Shown here: positions 43,185 through 52,321 of the stretch, piece by piece
Layout of the letters: each line of letters begins with the position of its first letter
Numbering within the stretch: the first letter of the stretch is position 1
Origin: Hyphomicrobiales bacterium
GTDB lineage: Bacteria; Pseudomonadota; Alphaproteobacteria; Rhizobiales; Beijerinckiaceae
Reading direction: 5' to 3'
Length of the DNA: 64,000 nucleotides
NCBI GenBank assembly: GCA_900470095.1
Contig: UBZM01000030.1
Span: 124,001-188,000, forward strand
Made by a program: the position numbers and the translations under genes
Notes under the pieces: model-generated
The model's input: the letters and a program-made list of their open reading frames with translations, nothing else
What the model was told of the DNA's origin: nothing
Database searches by the model: none

Positions 43185-43598
43185 TCAGGCCGAGATCTTC
43201 TCTGGAATACCGCGCTGCTTCAAATACTCGCGGTAATTGCTCGTCTTGAAATTGACCGTCTCGTCGGCCTCTTCCATCTGCACGGAAATGCCGAGGGGCC
43301 GCGATGCGCTGACCGGGGCGAGCAGCGCCTTGACCGCCTCGAACACCCGGCTGCCCGCCGTCTTCCGGTCGGCCTCGGAGCGCCCGGCAGCGATGCGCAG
43401 CAGCACATGCACGAACGCATTATCGGGGTGACCGTCGACGATGAGATGGTTCGCGACGGGCACGCCGCGGGTGCGTGCCCCGGCGAAGGGGAAGATGCTA
43501 CCGTCGCCGATCAGGGCATCCTGCACGGTCTTCAGCAGCACGGGCACGTCGACGCTGGCTTCGAGATTGGTCGAATACTCGACCCAGATATGAGGCAT
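43185..43598 (-). CDS. hpaF: 5-carboxymethyl-2-hydroxymuconate Delta-isomerase (HpaF)
   Basis: 137 residues beginning MPHIWVEYSTNLE, where Pro2 becomes the N-terminal catalytic base after Met removal, the hallmark of the tautomerase-superfamily CHMI enzymes. The rest (NHLIVDGHPDNAFVHVLLRIAAGRSEADRKTAGSRVFEAVKALL) matches the family. It isomerises a ring-cleavage product in the homoprotocatechuate pathway. It lies 20 bp after the aminotransferase gene on the same strand and is probably the last gene of the transporter operon. Confidence 0.9.
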   Translation of the reverse strand: MPHIWVEYSTNLEASVDVPVLLKTVQDALIGDGSIFPFAGARTRGVPVANHLIVDGHPDNAFVHVLLRIAAGRSEADRKTAGSRVFEAVKALLAPVSASRPLGISVQMEEADETVNFKTSNYREYLKQRGIPEKISA

Positions 43599-43618
43599 GG
43601 GGACGATCCGTTGCTGGA

Positions 43619-44779
43619 TTAGCGGAGGGCGGCAGCGGCGGCAGTGATGCCGGCACCGACTGAGGGGACGGGGTGACCGAGCGCAACAAGCGTGCGTTCG
43701 AGATAATGCAGGTCGGTCAGGATGTCGGCTTCGCTGATCTGGCCCATCGTGCCGATGCGGATGACCTTGCCGCTCAGCCTGTTGCGCGCGCCGGCGATCA
43801 TCGTGTTGTAGGTCTCGTTGAGATGCTTGACGATCGCCCCGCCCGTCAGGGGCTCGGGCACCGACGCGACGACAACGGTCTGGGAGGCCACGGCAGGATC
43901 GCCGAAAGCCGGCAGACCGAGCGCGACGCAGCCGGCGCGGAGCGCGCTCGACAGCCGCGCGTGCCGCGCGAAGACCTCCGGCAGTCCCTCCTCGTGAATC
44001 ATCTTCAGCGCCTCGTGCAGGCCGAAGAGCAGCGAGACCGGACAGGTGAAGGCGGTCTCCTGGTTGTCGACGACGGCGAGCGCCTTGCGCATGTCCCAGT
44101 AGAAGCGCGGGCAGCGATCGGCCCGCTCGATGACCTTGCGGGCCTTGTCGCTGACGCTGGCGAGACCGAGGCCGGGCGGGCACATCAACGCCTTCTGCGA
44201 GCCGGTGACGACGATGTCGACGCCCCACTCGTCCTGCCGCAGTTCCATGCCGCCGAGCCCGCTGATCGAGTCGACCAGGAACAGCGTCTCGCGCTCGCGC
44301 AGGAGCGCGCCGATGCCGGCAAGATCGGTCACCGCGCCGGTCGAGCTCTCGTTATGGACTGCGATCACGGCACGATAATCGGCTTTGTCGAGCTCGGCTG
44401 CGACCCGCGCCGGGGTCGGCGCACGCCCCCATTCACTCTCGATCACGTCGACCTCTGCACCAAGCGCCCGCGCGATCTGCGCATAGCGCTCGCTGAACTG
44501 GCCGTGGACCAGCGCCAGCACTTTCTCGCCGGGAGCGAGAATATTGACGAGGCTCGCCTCCATCACGCCGGTTCCGGAGCTGCCGAAGACCAGGACTGGC
44601 GCCTGCGTGCCGAAGAGCGGCTTGATCAGGCTCTGGATCTCGCCCAGCACGACGCGCATCTGAGCGCCGCGATGGTTGACGATCGGCAGCGCGGTGGCAC
44701 TGCGCACGCGCTCGGGGATCGAGATCGGCCCGGGAATGCGGAGGCGATAGGGATAGGCGGCAGAAGGCGTCGTGCTCAC
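43619..44779 (-). CDS. Class V aminotransferase (alanine-glyoxylate/serine-pyruvate type)
   Basis: 386 residues, GTG start behind CCGGAG. PLP-binding blocks are visible: FGSSGTGVMEASL, DSISGLGGMEL with the Asp, and the Schiff-base Lys in VTGSQKALMCPPGL; GTMGQISEADI is the usual C-terminal phosphate-site region. Members transfer amino groups to glyoxylate or pyruvate. Placed between hpaF and the amino-acid ATPase, it probably removes the amino group of the imported compound. Confidence 0.88.
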   Translation of the reverse strand: MSTTPSAAYPYRLRIPGPISIPERVRSATALPIVNHRGAQMRVVLGEIQSLIKPLFGTQAPVLVFGSSGTGVMEASLVNILAPGEKVLALVHGQFSERYAQIARALGAEVDVIESEWGRAPTPARVAAELDKADYRAVIAVHNESSTGAVTDLAGIGALLRERETLFLVDSISGLGGMELRQDEWGVDIVVTGSQKALMCPPGLGLASVSDKARKVIERADRCPRFYWDMRKALAVVDNQETAFTCPVSLLFGLHEALKMIHEEGLPEVFARHARLSSALRAGCVALGLPAFGDPAVASQTVVVASVPEPLTGGAIVKHLNETYNTMIAGARNRLSGKVIRIGTMGQISEADILTDLHYLERTLVALGHPVPSVGAGITAAAAALR

Positions 44780-44822
44780 GGGATCAGGCTCCGGACTGGA
44801 ATGATGGCTGCGGCTGGGCCGG

Positions 44823-45560
44823 TTAGTGAATGACCTGCTGGATGAACTGGCGGGCGCGCTCGGTTCGCGGCGCGGAGAAGAACGCGTCCGGCGTCCCGAC
44901 CTCGGCGATGGCGCCGTTGTCCATGAAGACGACCCGATCGGCGACGGCGCGCGCGAAACCCATTTCATGGGTGACGCAGATCATCGTCATGCCGGTGCCG
45001 GCGAGCTCGATCATCACATCCAGAACCTCCTTGACCATCTCGGGGTCGAGCGCCGAGGTCGGCTCGTCGAAGAGCATGACGTCCGGCTCCATGGCGAGCG
45101 CCCTGGCGATGGCGACGCGCTGCTGCTGGCCGCCCGAGAGCTGGTTCGGGAACTTGCGGGCCTGATGGCCGATATGGACGCGTTCGAGCAGCTCCATGGC
45201 CTGGGCCTCTGCCGCCGCGCGTGGCAGGCGCCTGAGCTTGATCGGGCCGAGCGTCAGGTTGTCGAGGATCGACAGATGCGGGAACAGGTTGAACGACTGG
45301 AAGACCATGCCGACGCGCTGCCGGATCTTCTCGATATTGTCGTCGCCCTGAGACACGAGCTCGCCGCCGACGGTGATCCTGCCGCCTTCATAGTGTTCGA
45401 GGCCATTGATGCAGCGGATCATCGTCGACTTGCCCGAGCCCGACGGGCCGCAGACCACGATGCGTTCGCCCTGCTTCACCGAAAAATCGATGCCGCGCAG
45501 GACATGGAACTGCGAGAACCATTTGTCGACGTTCTCGAGCCGGATGATGGGATTTTCCAT
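44823..45560 (-). CDS. aapP: Amino-acid ABC importer ATPase (AapP-like)
   Basis: 245 residues. Walker [12 protein letters not shown]-loop [11 protein letters not shown], signature [15 protein letters not shown], Walker [13 protein letters not shown] and H-loop VTHEMGF are intact. It follows the permease by 20 bp and completes an AapJQMP-like general amino-acid importer. The symbol reflects family and context, not proven substrate. Confidence 0.85.
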   Translation of the reverse strand: MENPIIRLENVDKWFSQFHVLRGIDFSVKQGERIVVCGPSGSGKSTMIRCINGLEHYEGGRITVGGELVSQGDDNIEKIRQRVGMVFQSFNLFPHLSILDNLTLGPIKLRRLPRAAAEAQAMELLERVHIGHQARKFPNQLSGGQQQRVAIARALAMEPDVMLFDEPTSALDPEMVKEVLDVMIELAGTGMTMICVTHEMGFARAVADRVVFMDNGAIAEVGTPDAFFSAPRTERARQFIQQVIH

Positions 45561-45580
45561 GATTGCGATATCCGATGCGA

Positions 45581-46693
45581 TCAGGCCCGGTCGGCCCGTG
45601 CGAAGCCGCCCTCGATGGCGCGGCTGTAGCAGGACAGCCCGAAGCTCATGAGCCAGAAGACCAGCCCGACGACGAAGTAACCCTCGGCCTGCGAGCCGAC
45701 CCAGAGCGGGTCCGCGACGCCGGCGGAGACGATGTTGAGCAGGTCGAACAATCCCACGACCATCACCAGCGTCGTGTTCTTGAGCAGCGAGATGGTGGTG
45801 TTGACGATGCCGGGCACGACCTTCCGGATCGCCTGGGGCAGGATGATGTAGAGCATCGTGCGCCAGTAGCCGAAGCCGATCGCCATGGCCGCCTCGTACT
45901 GCCCCTTGGGCAGCGCCTGCAGGCCCCCGCGCACCACCTCGGCCATGTAGGCGGCCTCGTAGAAGATGATGCCGGCCACGGCGAGCGCGAGCGGATCGGG
46001 CTTCATGCCCGAAGGCAGGAAGAAGGGCAGCATCACGATGGCCATGAACAGCACCGTGATGAAGGGAACGCCGCGGCAGAATTCGATGAAGCCGATGCAG
46101 AGCCAGCGGACCAGCGGCATCCGGCTGCGCCGCCCGAGCGCGAAGAGCGCGCCGAAGGGCAAGGAGAAGCTGATGCCCGAGACGGCGAGGATCAGCGTGA
46201 GCAGGAGCCCGCCCCATTTGTCGCTGGGCACCACTGGCAAGCCGGCGACCCCGCCATGCAGCAGGACGAAGGTGACGACCGGCAGGACCACCATCATGAA
46301 CAGGCCGGCATAGCCCTTGCCGGGAATGCGGGGCACCATCAGCCAGGTCAGGCCGGCGATCAGCAGGGCAAAGACGGTATCCGGGCGCCAGCGTTCCAGC
46401 GGTGGATAGAAGCCGTAGATGAACTGCGAGGCCTTGGCGGCAACGAAGCCCCAGCAGGCACCGCCCGGCGCGCAATCGGCTCGGCTCGCAGCGCTCCAGG
46501 TCGCCTTGAACAGCGCCCAGGGCAGGATGGTCCAGGCGATCGCCCCGAGGATGAGGACGACCACGAGCGACAGCAATGCGTCGCGCCAGGAGGCGAAGAT
46601 GCGCCGGCGAAGCCAGAGCGCGATCCGGGCAGGCGCGCTGGCCATGGCGGTCGCGCGGCGCGGTGTATCGGAGATGAGGGCGGCTTCGGTCAC
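45581..46693 (-). CDS. aapM: Amino-acid ABC importer permease (AapM-like)
   Basis: 370 residues, longer than His-type permeases because of extra N-terminal membrane segments, as in AapM. It has [21 protein letters not shown] and an EAA loop ([47 protein letters not shown]). A GTG start at 46693 overlaps the upstream stop (GTGA), giving coupled translation. Confidence 0.87.
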   Translation of the reverse strand: MTEAALISDTPRRATAMASAPARIALWLRRRIFASWRDALLSLVVVLILGAIAWTILPWALFKATWSAASRADCAPGGACWGFVAAKASQFIYGFYPPLERWRPDTVFALLIAGLTWLMVPRIPGKGYAGLFMMVVLPVVTFVLLHGGVAGLPVVPSDKWGGLLLTLILAVSGISFSLPFGALFALGRRSRMPLVRWLCIGFIEFCRGVPFITVLFMAIVMLPFFLPSGMKPDPLALAVAGIIFYEAAYMAEVVRGGLQALPKGQYEAAMAIGFGYWRTMLYIILPQAIRKVVPGIVNTTISLLKNTTLVMVVGLFDLLNIVSAGVADPLWVGSQAEGYFVVGLVFWLMSFGLSCYSRAIEGGFARADRA

Positions 46694-47874
46694 CGTTCGA
46701 CGATCCTGGTCATGTGGTTGAACAGGTTGATCAGCGCGCCGATCAGCAGGCTGATCGCGAGATAGACGGCCATGGTCATGCCGACGATCTCGATGGCGCG
46801 GCCGGTCTGGTTGATGCTGATGCCGGTGAAGACGCCGACCAGGTCGGGATAGCCGATCGCAACCGCGAGCGAGGAGCCCTTGAGGATGTTGAGATACTGG
46901 TTCGACAGAGGCGGCAGCAGGACGCGCACCGCCTGCGGGATCACGATGAAGCGCAGCGTCCACCACCAGCCGAAGCCAAGCGCAGCCGCTGCTTCGCGCT
47001 GGCCCTTGCTCACGGCCTCGATGCTGGCGCGCACCAGTTCGCCGATGAAGGCGGCATTGTAGATCGCCATGGCGAAGACGAGTGCCGTTAGCTCCGGCAC
47101 CAGGGCCCAGCCACCGATGAAGTTGAATCCTTTCAGCTGCGGCAGGGAAACCGAGACCTGCGTGCCTGTCAGCGCAACGGCCAGGACCGGCAGGAGCACG
47201 AGGACGGCCAGCGACGGCAGCCAGGCGTTCACCGCACGCCCCGTGCGCTCGGCATAGGAGGTCAGGCTGCGGAACAGGGCGAGCGCGGCAATAACAGCGA
47301 TGAGGATGGCGATGACCAGGAGTCCCGGGCGATCGCTCGTCAGTGCCGGCAGGAAGACGCCGCGGTTCGAGAGATAGACCATGTCGCCGACACCGATGGC
47401 GACACGCGGGGCCGGCAAGGCGCGGAGCGCGACATTGTACCAGATCAGGATATGCAGCAGCTGCGGCAGGTTGCGGACGATCTCGACATAGATGCGCGCG
47501 GCGCGCGACACCGCCCAGTTGCCGGAGAGCTGCGCAATGCCGATCGTGAAGCCCAGGATCGTCGAGAACACGATGGCGACCGCAGTCACCAGCAGCGTGT
47601 TGGTGATGCCGACCAGGAAGACCCGCCAGTAATTGTCGCTCGAGGTATAGGGGACCAGGTGGAACGCGATCTCGAAGCCGGCTTCCTGCCAGAGGAAGTC
47701 GAAGCCGAGCTTGAGCCCGCGGGCCGCGAGATTGTCGTAGAGGTTTCCGATGGCGACATGGGCCACCCAGGCCAGCGCGACCACGAGCAGCGCCTGGAAG
47801 ACCCAGCCCATGACGCGGCGGCGTCCCGGCAACGCAATACGCTGAGATGATCGAACGGCAGGAATGGTGGTCAT
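46690..47874 (-). CDS. aapQ: Amino-acid ABC importer permease (AapQ-like)
   Basis: 394 residues. The N-terminal region ([72 protein letters not shown]) is the AapQ-type extension, followed by [19 protein letters not shown] and an EAA loop ([46 protein letters not shown]). The start at 47874 is preferred to a longer frame. It forms the pore with AapM. Confidence 0.87.
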   Translation of the reverse strand: MTTIPAVRSSQRIALPGRRRVMGWVFQALLVVALAWVAHVAIGNLYDNLAARGLKLGFDFLWQEAGFEIAFHLVPYTSSDNYWRVFLVGITNTLLVTAVAIVFSTILGFTIGIAQLSGNWAVSRAARIYVEIVRNLPQLLHILIWYNVALRALPAPRVAIGVGDMVYLSNRGVFLPALTSDRPGLLVIAILIAVIAALALFRSLTSYAERTGRAVNAWLPSLAVLVLLPVLAVALTGTQVSVSLPQLKGFNFIGGWALVPELTALVFAMAIYNAAFIGELVRASIEAVSKGQREAAAALGFGWWWTLRFIVIPQAVRVLLPPLSNQYLNILKGSSLAVAIGYPDLVGVFTGISINQTGRAIEIVGMTMAVYLAISLLIGALINLFNHMTRIVER

Positions 47875-47942
47875 TATCCGGCTAGCCTGCTTGTGGACGG
47901 GGGATCGAGGCCGGCGGCTGGCGCCGGCCTCGTGCCTTTCGC

Positions 47943-48980
47943 TCAGCGGAGCAGCGGCGACGACATCAGGCCCTTGTTGTTCCAAAGGTTGTTGAGGCCG
48001 CGCTCAAGCTTGATCGGGCTCTTGTTGCCGAGATTGCGCTCGAACATCTCGCCGTAATTGCCGACGGCCTTGATCGCGTTGAGCGCCCAGTCATTGCCCA
48101 GCCCGAGCTTGACGCCGAAATCACCGGTCACGCCGAGCAGACGCTGGACCTCCGGCGAGGTCGAGCTCGCCTTCAGCTTCTCGACATTGGCCTGGGTGAT
48201 CTCCAGCTCCTCGGCGGCGATCAGCGCGTTGAGCGTCCAGCCGACGATATCGCGGAAGCGGCTGTCGTCCTTGCGCACGACGGGACCGATCGGCTCCATC
48301 GAGATCAGTTCGGGCAGGACGACCCAGTCATCCGGCTTTCCGAGCTTCGACACGGCTCCGGCCAGGGCGCTCAGAACATTCGCATAGACGTCGCAGCGCC
48401 CGGTCTCGAGGTTCTTCTCGTTCTGGTCGCGCGAATTGGCGGCGACCGGGGTGAATTTCAGGCCGTTCTTGCGGAAATAATCGGCGAGGTTCAGCTCGTA
48501 ATTGGACCCGGCGGAGACGCAGATCGAGGCGCCATCCAATTCCTTGGCGCTTTTGACGCCAAGCGACTTCTTCGCCAGGAAGCCCTGGCTGTCATAGAGA
48601 TAGGCGCCGGGCCAGGCGACGTTCAACTCGATATCGCGGACAAAGGTGTGCGTGGCAGTGCGCGCCAGCAGATCGATGCCGCCGGACTGGAGCGTGGCGA
48701 AAGCCGTCTTGATCTCGAGCGGCACGAACTTGATCTTCTCGGCATCGCCGAGCACGGCGGCGGCGACGGCACGGCAGAAATCGACCTCGAAACCGTTCCA
48801 TTTCGCGGCGCTGTCGAGCGTGCTCATGCCGGTCTGCACGCCGCTGGACACGCCGCAATTGAGCAGCCCGCGTGCCTTGATCGACTTCTGCGTGTCGCCA
48901 TTCTCGGCAGAAGCCACCGTCACGGCAGCCAGCACGCAGCCTGCAGCCAAGGTCCATTTGTTACGCAGATATCCGAGCAT
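47943..48980 (-). CDS. aapJ: Amino-acid ABC importer binding protein (AapJ-like)
   Basis: 345 residues. Signal peptide MLGYLRNKWTLAAGCVLAAVTVASA, then the AapJ pattern: SIKARGLLNCGVSSGVQTG, WNGFEVDFCRAVAAAVLGD, ICVSAGSNYELNLADYFRKNG and C-terminal VGNYGEMFERNLG. Clear SD (GGGAGAATTGGA) before 48980. First gene of the transporter-aminotransferase-hpaF operon. Ligands are amino acids; the pathway context suggests an aromatic or muconate-like one. Confidence 0.88.
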   Translation of the reverse strand: MLGYLRNKWTLAAGCVLAAVTVASAENGDTQKSIKARGLLNCGVSSGVQTGMSTLDSAAKWNGFEVDFCRAVAAAVLGDAEKIKFVPLEIKTAFATLQSGGIDLLARTATHTFVRDIELNVAWPGAYLYDSQGFLAKKSLGVKSAKELDGASICVSAGSNYELNLADYFRKNGLKFTPVAANSRDQNEKNLETGRCDVYANVLSALAGAVSKLGKPDDWVVLPELISMEPIGPVVRKDDSRFRDIVGWTLNALIAAEELEITQANVEKLKASSTSPEVQRLLGVTGDFGVKLGLGNDWALNAIKAVGNYGEMFERNLGNKSPIKLERGLNNLWNNKGLMSSPLLR

Positions 48981-49066
48981 TCCAATTCTCCCAGCAATTC
49001 CTACGGAGCGGTCATCGCGATCGGGGCCACTCCGCAAACCCGGTTCCGATGTCACATAACAAGTTA

Positions 49067-49082
49067 ATTATCAAGTTAATCA
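49067..49082 (-). promoter_or_regulatory. Operator-like 16-mer upstream of aapJ
   Basis: ATTATCAAGTTAATCA, part of an AT-rich run with AAGTTAAT repeated 12 bp apart (49061 and 49073), 87 bp before the aapJ start. The same 16-mer, 14 of 16 identical, precedes the FAH/hydratase operon at 51306-51321. HpaR (MarR) is the obvious candidate regulator; this is inference. Confidence 0.5.
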
Positions 49083-49376
49083 TATCGAGCCAACTGATCG
49101 GAGAACCCGCATCACCGACTCGATTTCATCTTTCATGCCAGCGACTTGAGGGAGGTTCAGCGCAGCTTCCGCGATGACGGGAACTGCATGGGGAGCCGAC
49201 CGCCCCCTGCCGAACGCATGCGGCACAGCGCACCCTCCGATATTCCACCGCTGGAACCGAAGGCGGCAACCCAGTGCCGGCGCGACACCGCGCCGCGGCA
49301 GGCCCTGGCCGGCGCCAAGGACACCAGCCAGTCGCCTGCCCTGCCTCGATGCCAGCCGGCTGCCGCCGGTGGGCGC
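49083..49376. other. Intergenic region upstream of aapJ, no gene seen
   Basis: About 290 bp with no credible start or family match on either strand. It lies between the operator and the end of the HpaH-like gene and is ordinary in base composition. Confidence 0.45.
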
Positions 49377-50180
49377 CTATTCGAAGAAGCAGCTGACGCT
49401 GCCGAGAGGGCCGTAATCGCCGGTGATGGTGTCGCCGTGCCGTGCTTCCACCGGGCGGATGAAAGAGCCCGCCAGGACGATCTGGCCGACTTCGATATGG
49501 TCGCCATAGGCCGCAAGCCGGTTCGCAAGCCAGGCGACGCCGCGGGCGGGATGGTTCAACACGCCGGCTCCGAGCCCGGTCTCCTCGACCTGCCCGTTGC
49601 GCGAGACGATCGCGCCGACCCAGCGCAGATCGACCTGGTCCGGCCGCATGGCGCGGCCTCCAACGACGATGCCGGCATTGGCGGCATTGTCGGCGATCGT
49701 GTCGACGATGGTACGGGCCTTCCCGCTCTGCGGGTCGACGCGCAGAATGCGGGTGTCGAGGATCTCGAGCGCCGGAGTGATGTAGTCGGTGGCGTTGAGC
49801 ACGTCGAAGATCCCGATATTGGGGCCCTTCAACGGCGCCTTCATCACGAAGGCGATCTCGGCCTCGATCCGCGGCTGGATGAAGCGGTCCTTCGGCACGC
49901 TGTCGCCATCGGCGAACATCATGTCGTCGAACAGCACACCGGAATCCGGGATGTCGATATTGAGGGCGTATTGCATCGCCTTCGAGGTCAGGCCGATCTT
50001 CCAGCCAATCACCTTTCGGCCAGCGGCGATCTTGTGCTTCACCCAGGCTCCCTGGATGGAATAGGCGTCGTCCATCGTCATCTGGGGGTGCCGGAGCGAC
50101 ATCAGTCCGGTCTGGCGGCGCGTCCGTTCGGCCTCGTCGAGGCTCAACGCCGCAGCGGCGATTTCATTGGCGGTCAGCAT
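49377..50180 (-). CDS. hpaH: 2-oxo-hepta-3-ene-1,7-dioate hydratase (HpaH-like)
   Basis: 267 residues of the MhpD/HpaH fold: KVIGWKIGLTSKAMQYALNIDIPDSGVLFDDMMF, IEAEIAFVMKAPL, ITPALEILDTRI, C-terminal GQIVLAGSFIRPVEARHGDTITGDYGPLGSVSCFFE. It matches HpaH better than the hydratase at 40576. It hydrates OHED in homoprotocatechuate degradation. It follows the FAH-family gene by 3 bp on the same strand. Confidence 0.86.
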   Translation of the reverse strand: MLTANEIAAAALSLDEAERTRRQTGLMSLRHPQMTMDDAYSIQGAWVKHKIAAGRKVIGWKIGLTSKAMQYALNIDIPDSGVLFDDMMFADGDSVPKDRFIQPRIEAEIAFVMKAPLKGPNIGIFDVLNATDYITPALEILDTRILRVDPQSGKARTIVDTIADNAANAGIVVGGRAMRPDQVDLRWVGAIVSRNGQVEETGLGAGVLNHPARGVAWLANRLAAYGDHIEVGQIVLAGSFIRPVEARHGDTITGDYGPLGSVSCFFE

Positions 50181-50183
50181 CGG

Positions 50184-51053
50184 TCAGGCCTCGTCGGCGA
50201 TGGTGTTGCGGAGCAGGCCGATCCCCTCGGCCTCGACCTCGACGACGTCACCGGGCTTCAGCCAGACCGGCGGCTCCAGGCGAGCCCCTGCCCCGGTCGG
50301 GGTGCCGGTGACGAGGATGTCGCCCGGCACGAGCGTGGTAAAGGTCGAGATGTAGCTGATGATCCGGCGGAAGGAGAAGACCATCCGACTGGTCCGGTCC
50401 TCCTGGCGCAGCTCGCCGTTGACGCGGGTCGTCAGCGCGATATCGGCGATCTGGGCCTCATCGCTGAAGGGAACCAGCCATGGCCCGATGGAGCCCGAGC
50501 GGTCGAAATTCTTGCCCTGCGTGACGTTGAACTTGGCGTGCCGAACCCAATCCCGGATGGTGCCTTCATTGCAAAGCGACAGGGCCGCAACGTGATTCAG
50601 CGCGTCACGTTCGGCAATCCGGCGCCCCGCCTTGCCGATGACAATGACGATCTCGCCCTCATAATCGAGCTGCATGCTTTCAGGCGGGCGGATCAGCGGC
50701 TGGTCATGACCGGTGAAGGAGCGGGGAAAGCGCGGGAACAGGGAGGGATTGGCCGGAGCGGCCTGGCCATCCTTGTATTCGGCGTTGCGGTCGGGAAAAT
50801 TGACGCCGACGCAGATGATCTTTTCGGGCGCGGCAATCGGAAGCTCATAACGGATCGCCTGGAACGGCAGATCCGGAGAAAGCCCGGCCGCCGCCTCGAC
50901 GAGCCGCGCGAAGGCGCCCTCAGCAACCACTTCCTTCAGGCTCGGCCACTGCCCCGAGAAGCGGCTGGAGAGGTCAATGACGCCCCCTTCCACGGCCAGG
51001 CCGTATCCGGCGCGGTTTTCAGCGGAGAAGCTGACGAATCTGGGGGCAAGCAT
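50184..51053 (-). CDS. Fumarylacetoacetate hydrolase family protein (HpaG-like)
   Basis: 289 residues. FAH-fold blocks: IICVGVNFPDRNAEYK, the metal-binding Glu cluster MQLDYEGEIVIVIGKAGRRI, RDWVRHAKFNVTQGKNFDRSGSIGPWLVPF and GDILVTGTPTGAGARLEPPVWLKPGDVVEVEAEGIGLLRNTI. In this setting it may decarboxylate/isomerise the homoprotocatechuate ring-cleavage product (HpaG-like), or hydrolyse a beta-diketone. Start 51053 with AAGGA upstream is chosen over a longer Arg-rich extension. Confidence 0.85.
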   Translation of the reverse strand: MLAPRFVSFSAENRAGYGLAVEGGVIDLSSRFSGQWPSLKEVVAEGAFARLVEAAAGLSPDLPFQAIRYELPIAAPEKIICVGVNFPDRNAEYKDGQAAPANPSLFPRFPRSFTGHDQPLIRPPESMQLDYEGEIVIVIGKAGRRIAERDALNHVAALSLCNEGTIRDWVRHAKFNVTQGKNFDRSGSIGPWLVPFSDEAQIADIALTTRVNGELRQEDRTSRMVFSFRRIISYISTFTTLVPGDILVTGTPTGAGARLEPPVWLKPGDVVEVEAEGIGLLRNTIADEA

Positions 51054-51562
51054 GAATCCGGTCCTTCTGTCGCCTCGTGCCTTTGGCCGAGATCGACGTC
51101 TTCGAGAGTTGATTGCCAGGGGGATGGCGACGCGGCGGGCTGGCTTCAGCAACGGCGCAGGACCACACCGCCAGGCAGGATGCGGGGGTTTATGGTCGCG
51201 ACGCGCGCCGTGGAGCGATGTGCGGGAGGCTGCCGGCGGGCGAGGCCTGCGAGGGAATAGGAACGATTGCCACCATCGGGGCCCAGGAGCGTGGAGAGAT
51301 CATTGATTATCATGTTAATTAGATAAGCATGACGGATCAAGAGGCGATCTGGCCTTGTCCCCCTCCCTCCGCCCTGCCCCACACGAGGTTGCAGCGATCA
51401 GGTCGGCATTACGTGGGGCCGGCCCCGGAAATCGGCCTCTTTCCCACATGGGGGCGTCGGCGGGGCGGTGGGCAGTGCCCATCGTCGCCCCATTGCGGCC
51501 AATCGCGGCTGGCTTATCCTCAAGCCCTAGTCGTGCCCACAATCATCAGCTGGCGGTCGAAC
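51054..51562. other. Intergenic region upstream of the FAH and GNAT genes
   Basis: About 500 bp of divergent control region. It contains the AT-rich operator near 51306 and no credible gene; short frames here lack ribosome-binding sites or family resemblance. Confidence 0.5.
51306..51321 (-). promoter_or_regulatory. Operator-like 16-mer upstream of the FAH/hpaH operon
   Basis: ATTATCATGTTAATTA, matching the site before aapJ at 14 of 16 positions and embedded in a sharply AT-rich stretch (GATTATCATGTTAATTAGATAA). It is 253 bp upstream of the FAH-family start. Confidence 0.5.
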
Positions 51563-52105
51563 ATGGCTCGCATCCCTCCGCATCATTTGACAACGGATCG
51601 CCTGGTTCTGCGCCCAACGAGCGCAGCGGATGCTAATCGCGCCTTTGAAATACAGTCGGACTGGGAGGTGACGCGCATGTTGCGAATGGCGTCCTTTCCG
51701 CCCGATCGAGCAGACATCGCGCTCTGGTTCGCTGACCATCCGCGCGAATGGGCAGCAGGCGAAGCGTATCGTTTTGCAGTCGAGTTCCAGGGCAGAGCCA
51801 TCGGAGTCATCGACGTCGACGAGATATCTCAAGGCGAGGGCGAACTTGGCTATTGGTTCGAGCAGGCCAGTTGGGGGCGAGGCTATGCATCGGAAGCGGC
51901 GCAAGCCGTCGTGAATTTCGCATTTCGAACAGTTGGCCTGTCACAGCTCCTCTCCGGACATGCCGTCGACAACGCAGCGTCCGGGCAGGTGCTTCTCAAA
52001 CTCGGCTTTCGCCCGTTGGACATCGTTCAGCGAACCTCCCGCTCAAGAGGCGAAACAATCCTGCAGCGCCGCTACGTCCTGCCCGCCTCCGTGGCGCCTG
52101 AGTGA
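51563..52105 (+). CDS. GNAT-family N-acetyltransferase (RimJ/RimL-like)
   Basis: 180 residues. Acceptor-side start LTTDRLVLRPTSAADANRAFEIQSD, acetyl-CoA binding region LGYWFEQASWGRGYASEAAQAVVNFAF (the GxGxA/G loop) and C-terminal NAASGQVLLKLGFRPLD. These enzymes acetylate ribosomal-protein N-termini, amino acids or antibiotics. ATG 51563 was chosen from homology at the N-terminus; no strong SD. Stands alone, AT content slightly higher than its neighbours. Confidence 0.83.
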   Translation: MARIPPHHLTTDRLVLRPTSAADANRAFEIQSDWEVTRMLRMASFPPDRADIALWFADHPREWAAGEAYRFAVEFQGRAIGVIDVDEISQGEGELGYWFEQASWGRGYASEAAQAVVNFAFRTVGLSQLLSGHAVDNAASGQVLLKLGFRPLDIVQRTSRSRGETILQRRYVLPASVAPE

Positions 52106-52321
52106 GCGAAGGACCGCTCTCTGCCCATCTTGGCTGCCGGGGCTCTGCACTGCCCCGGTCAGCCTTGCTCCGATACGCTGCCGTTGAAAACGAGAACACT
52201 GGACGACAGCCATAGGGTCGGGAAATCCCATGACTGCCTCGATGCGGACCGGGCGCCACGGACCTGCGCGAGACCGGCCACACGGCAGAGGGGGAACTGC
52301 CCGATTGTTCCCCACACCGCC

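Noticed and set aside
49083-49376. Possible short gene upstream of aapJ
   Set aside because: No start codon with ribosome-binding site and no family resemblance on either strand.
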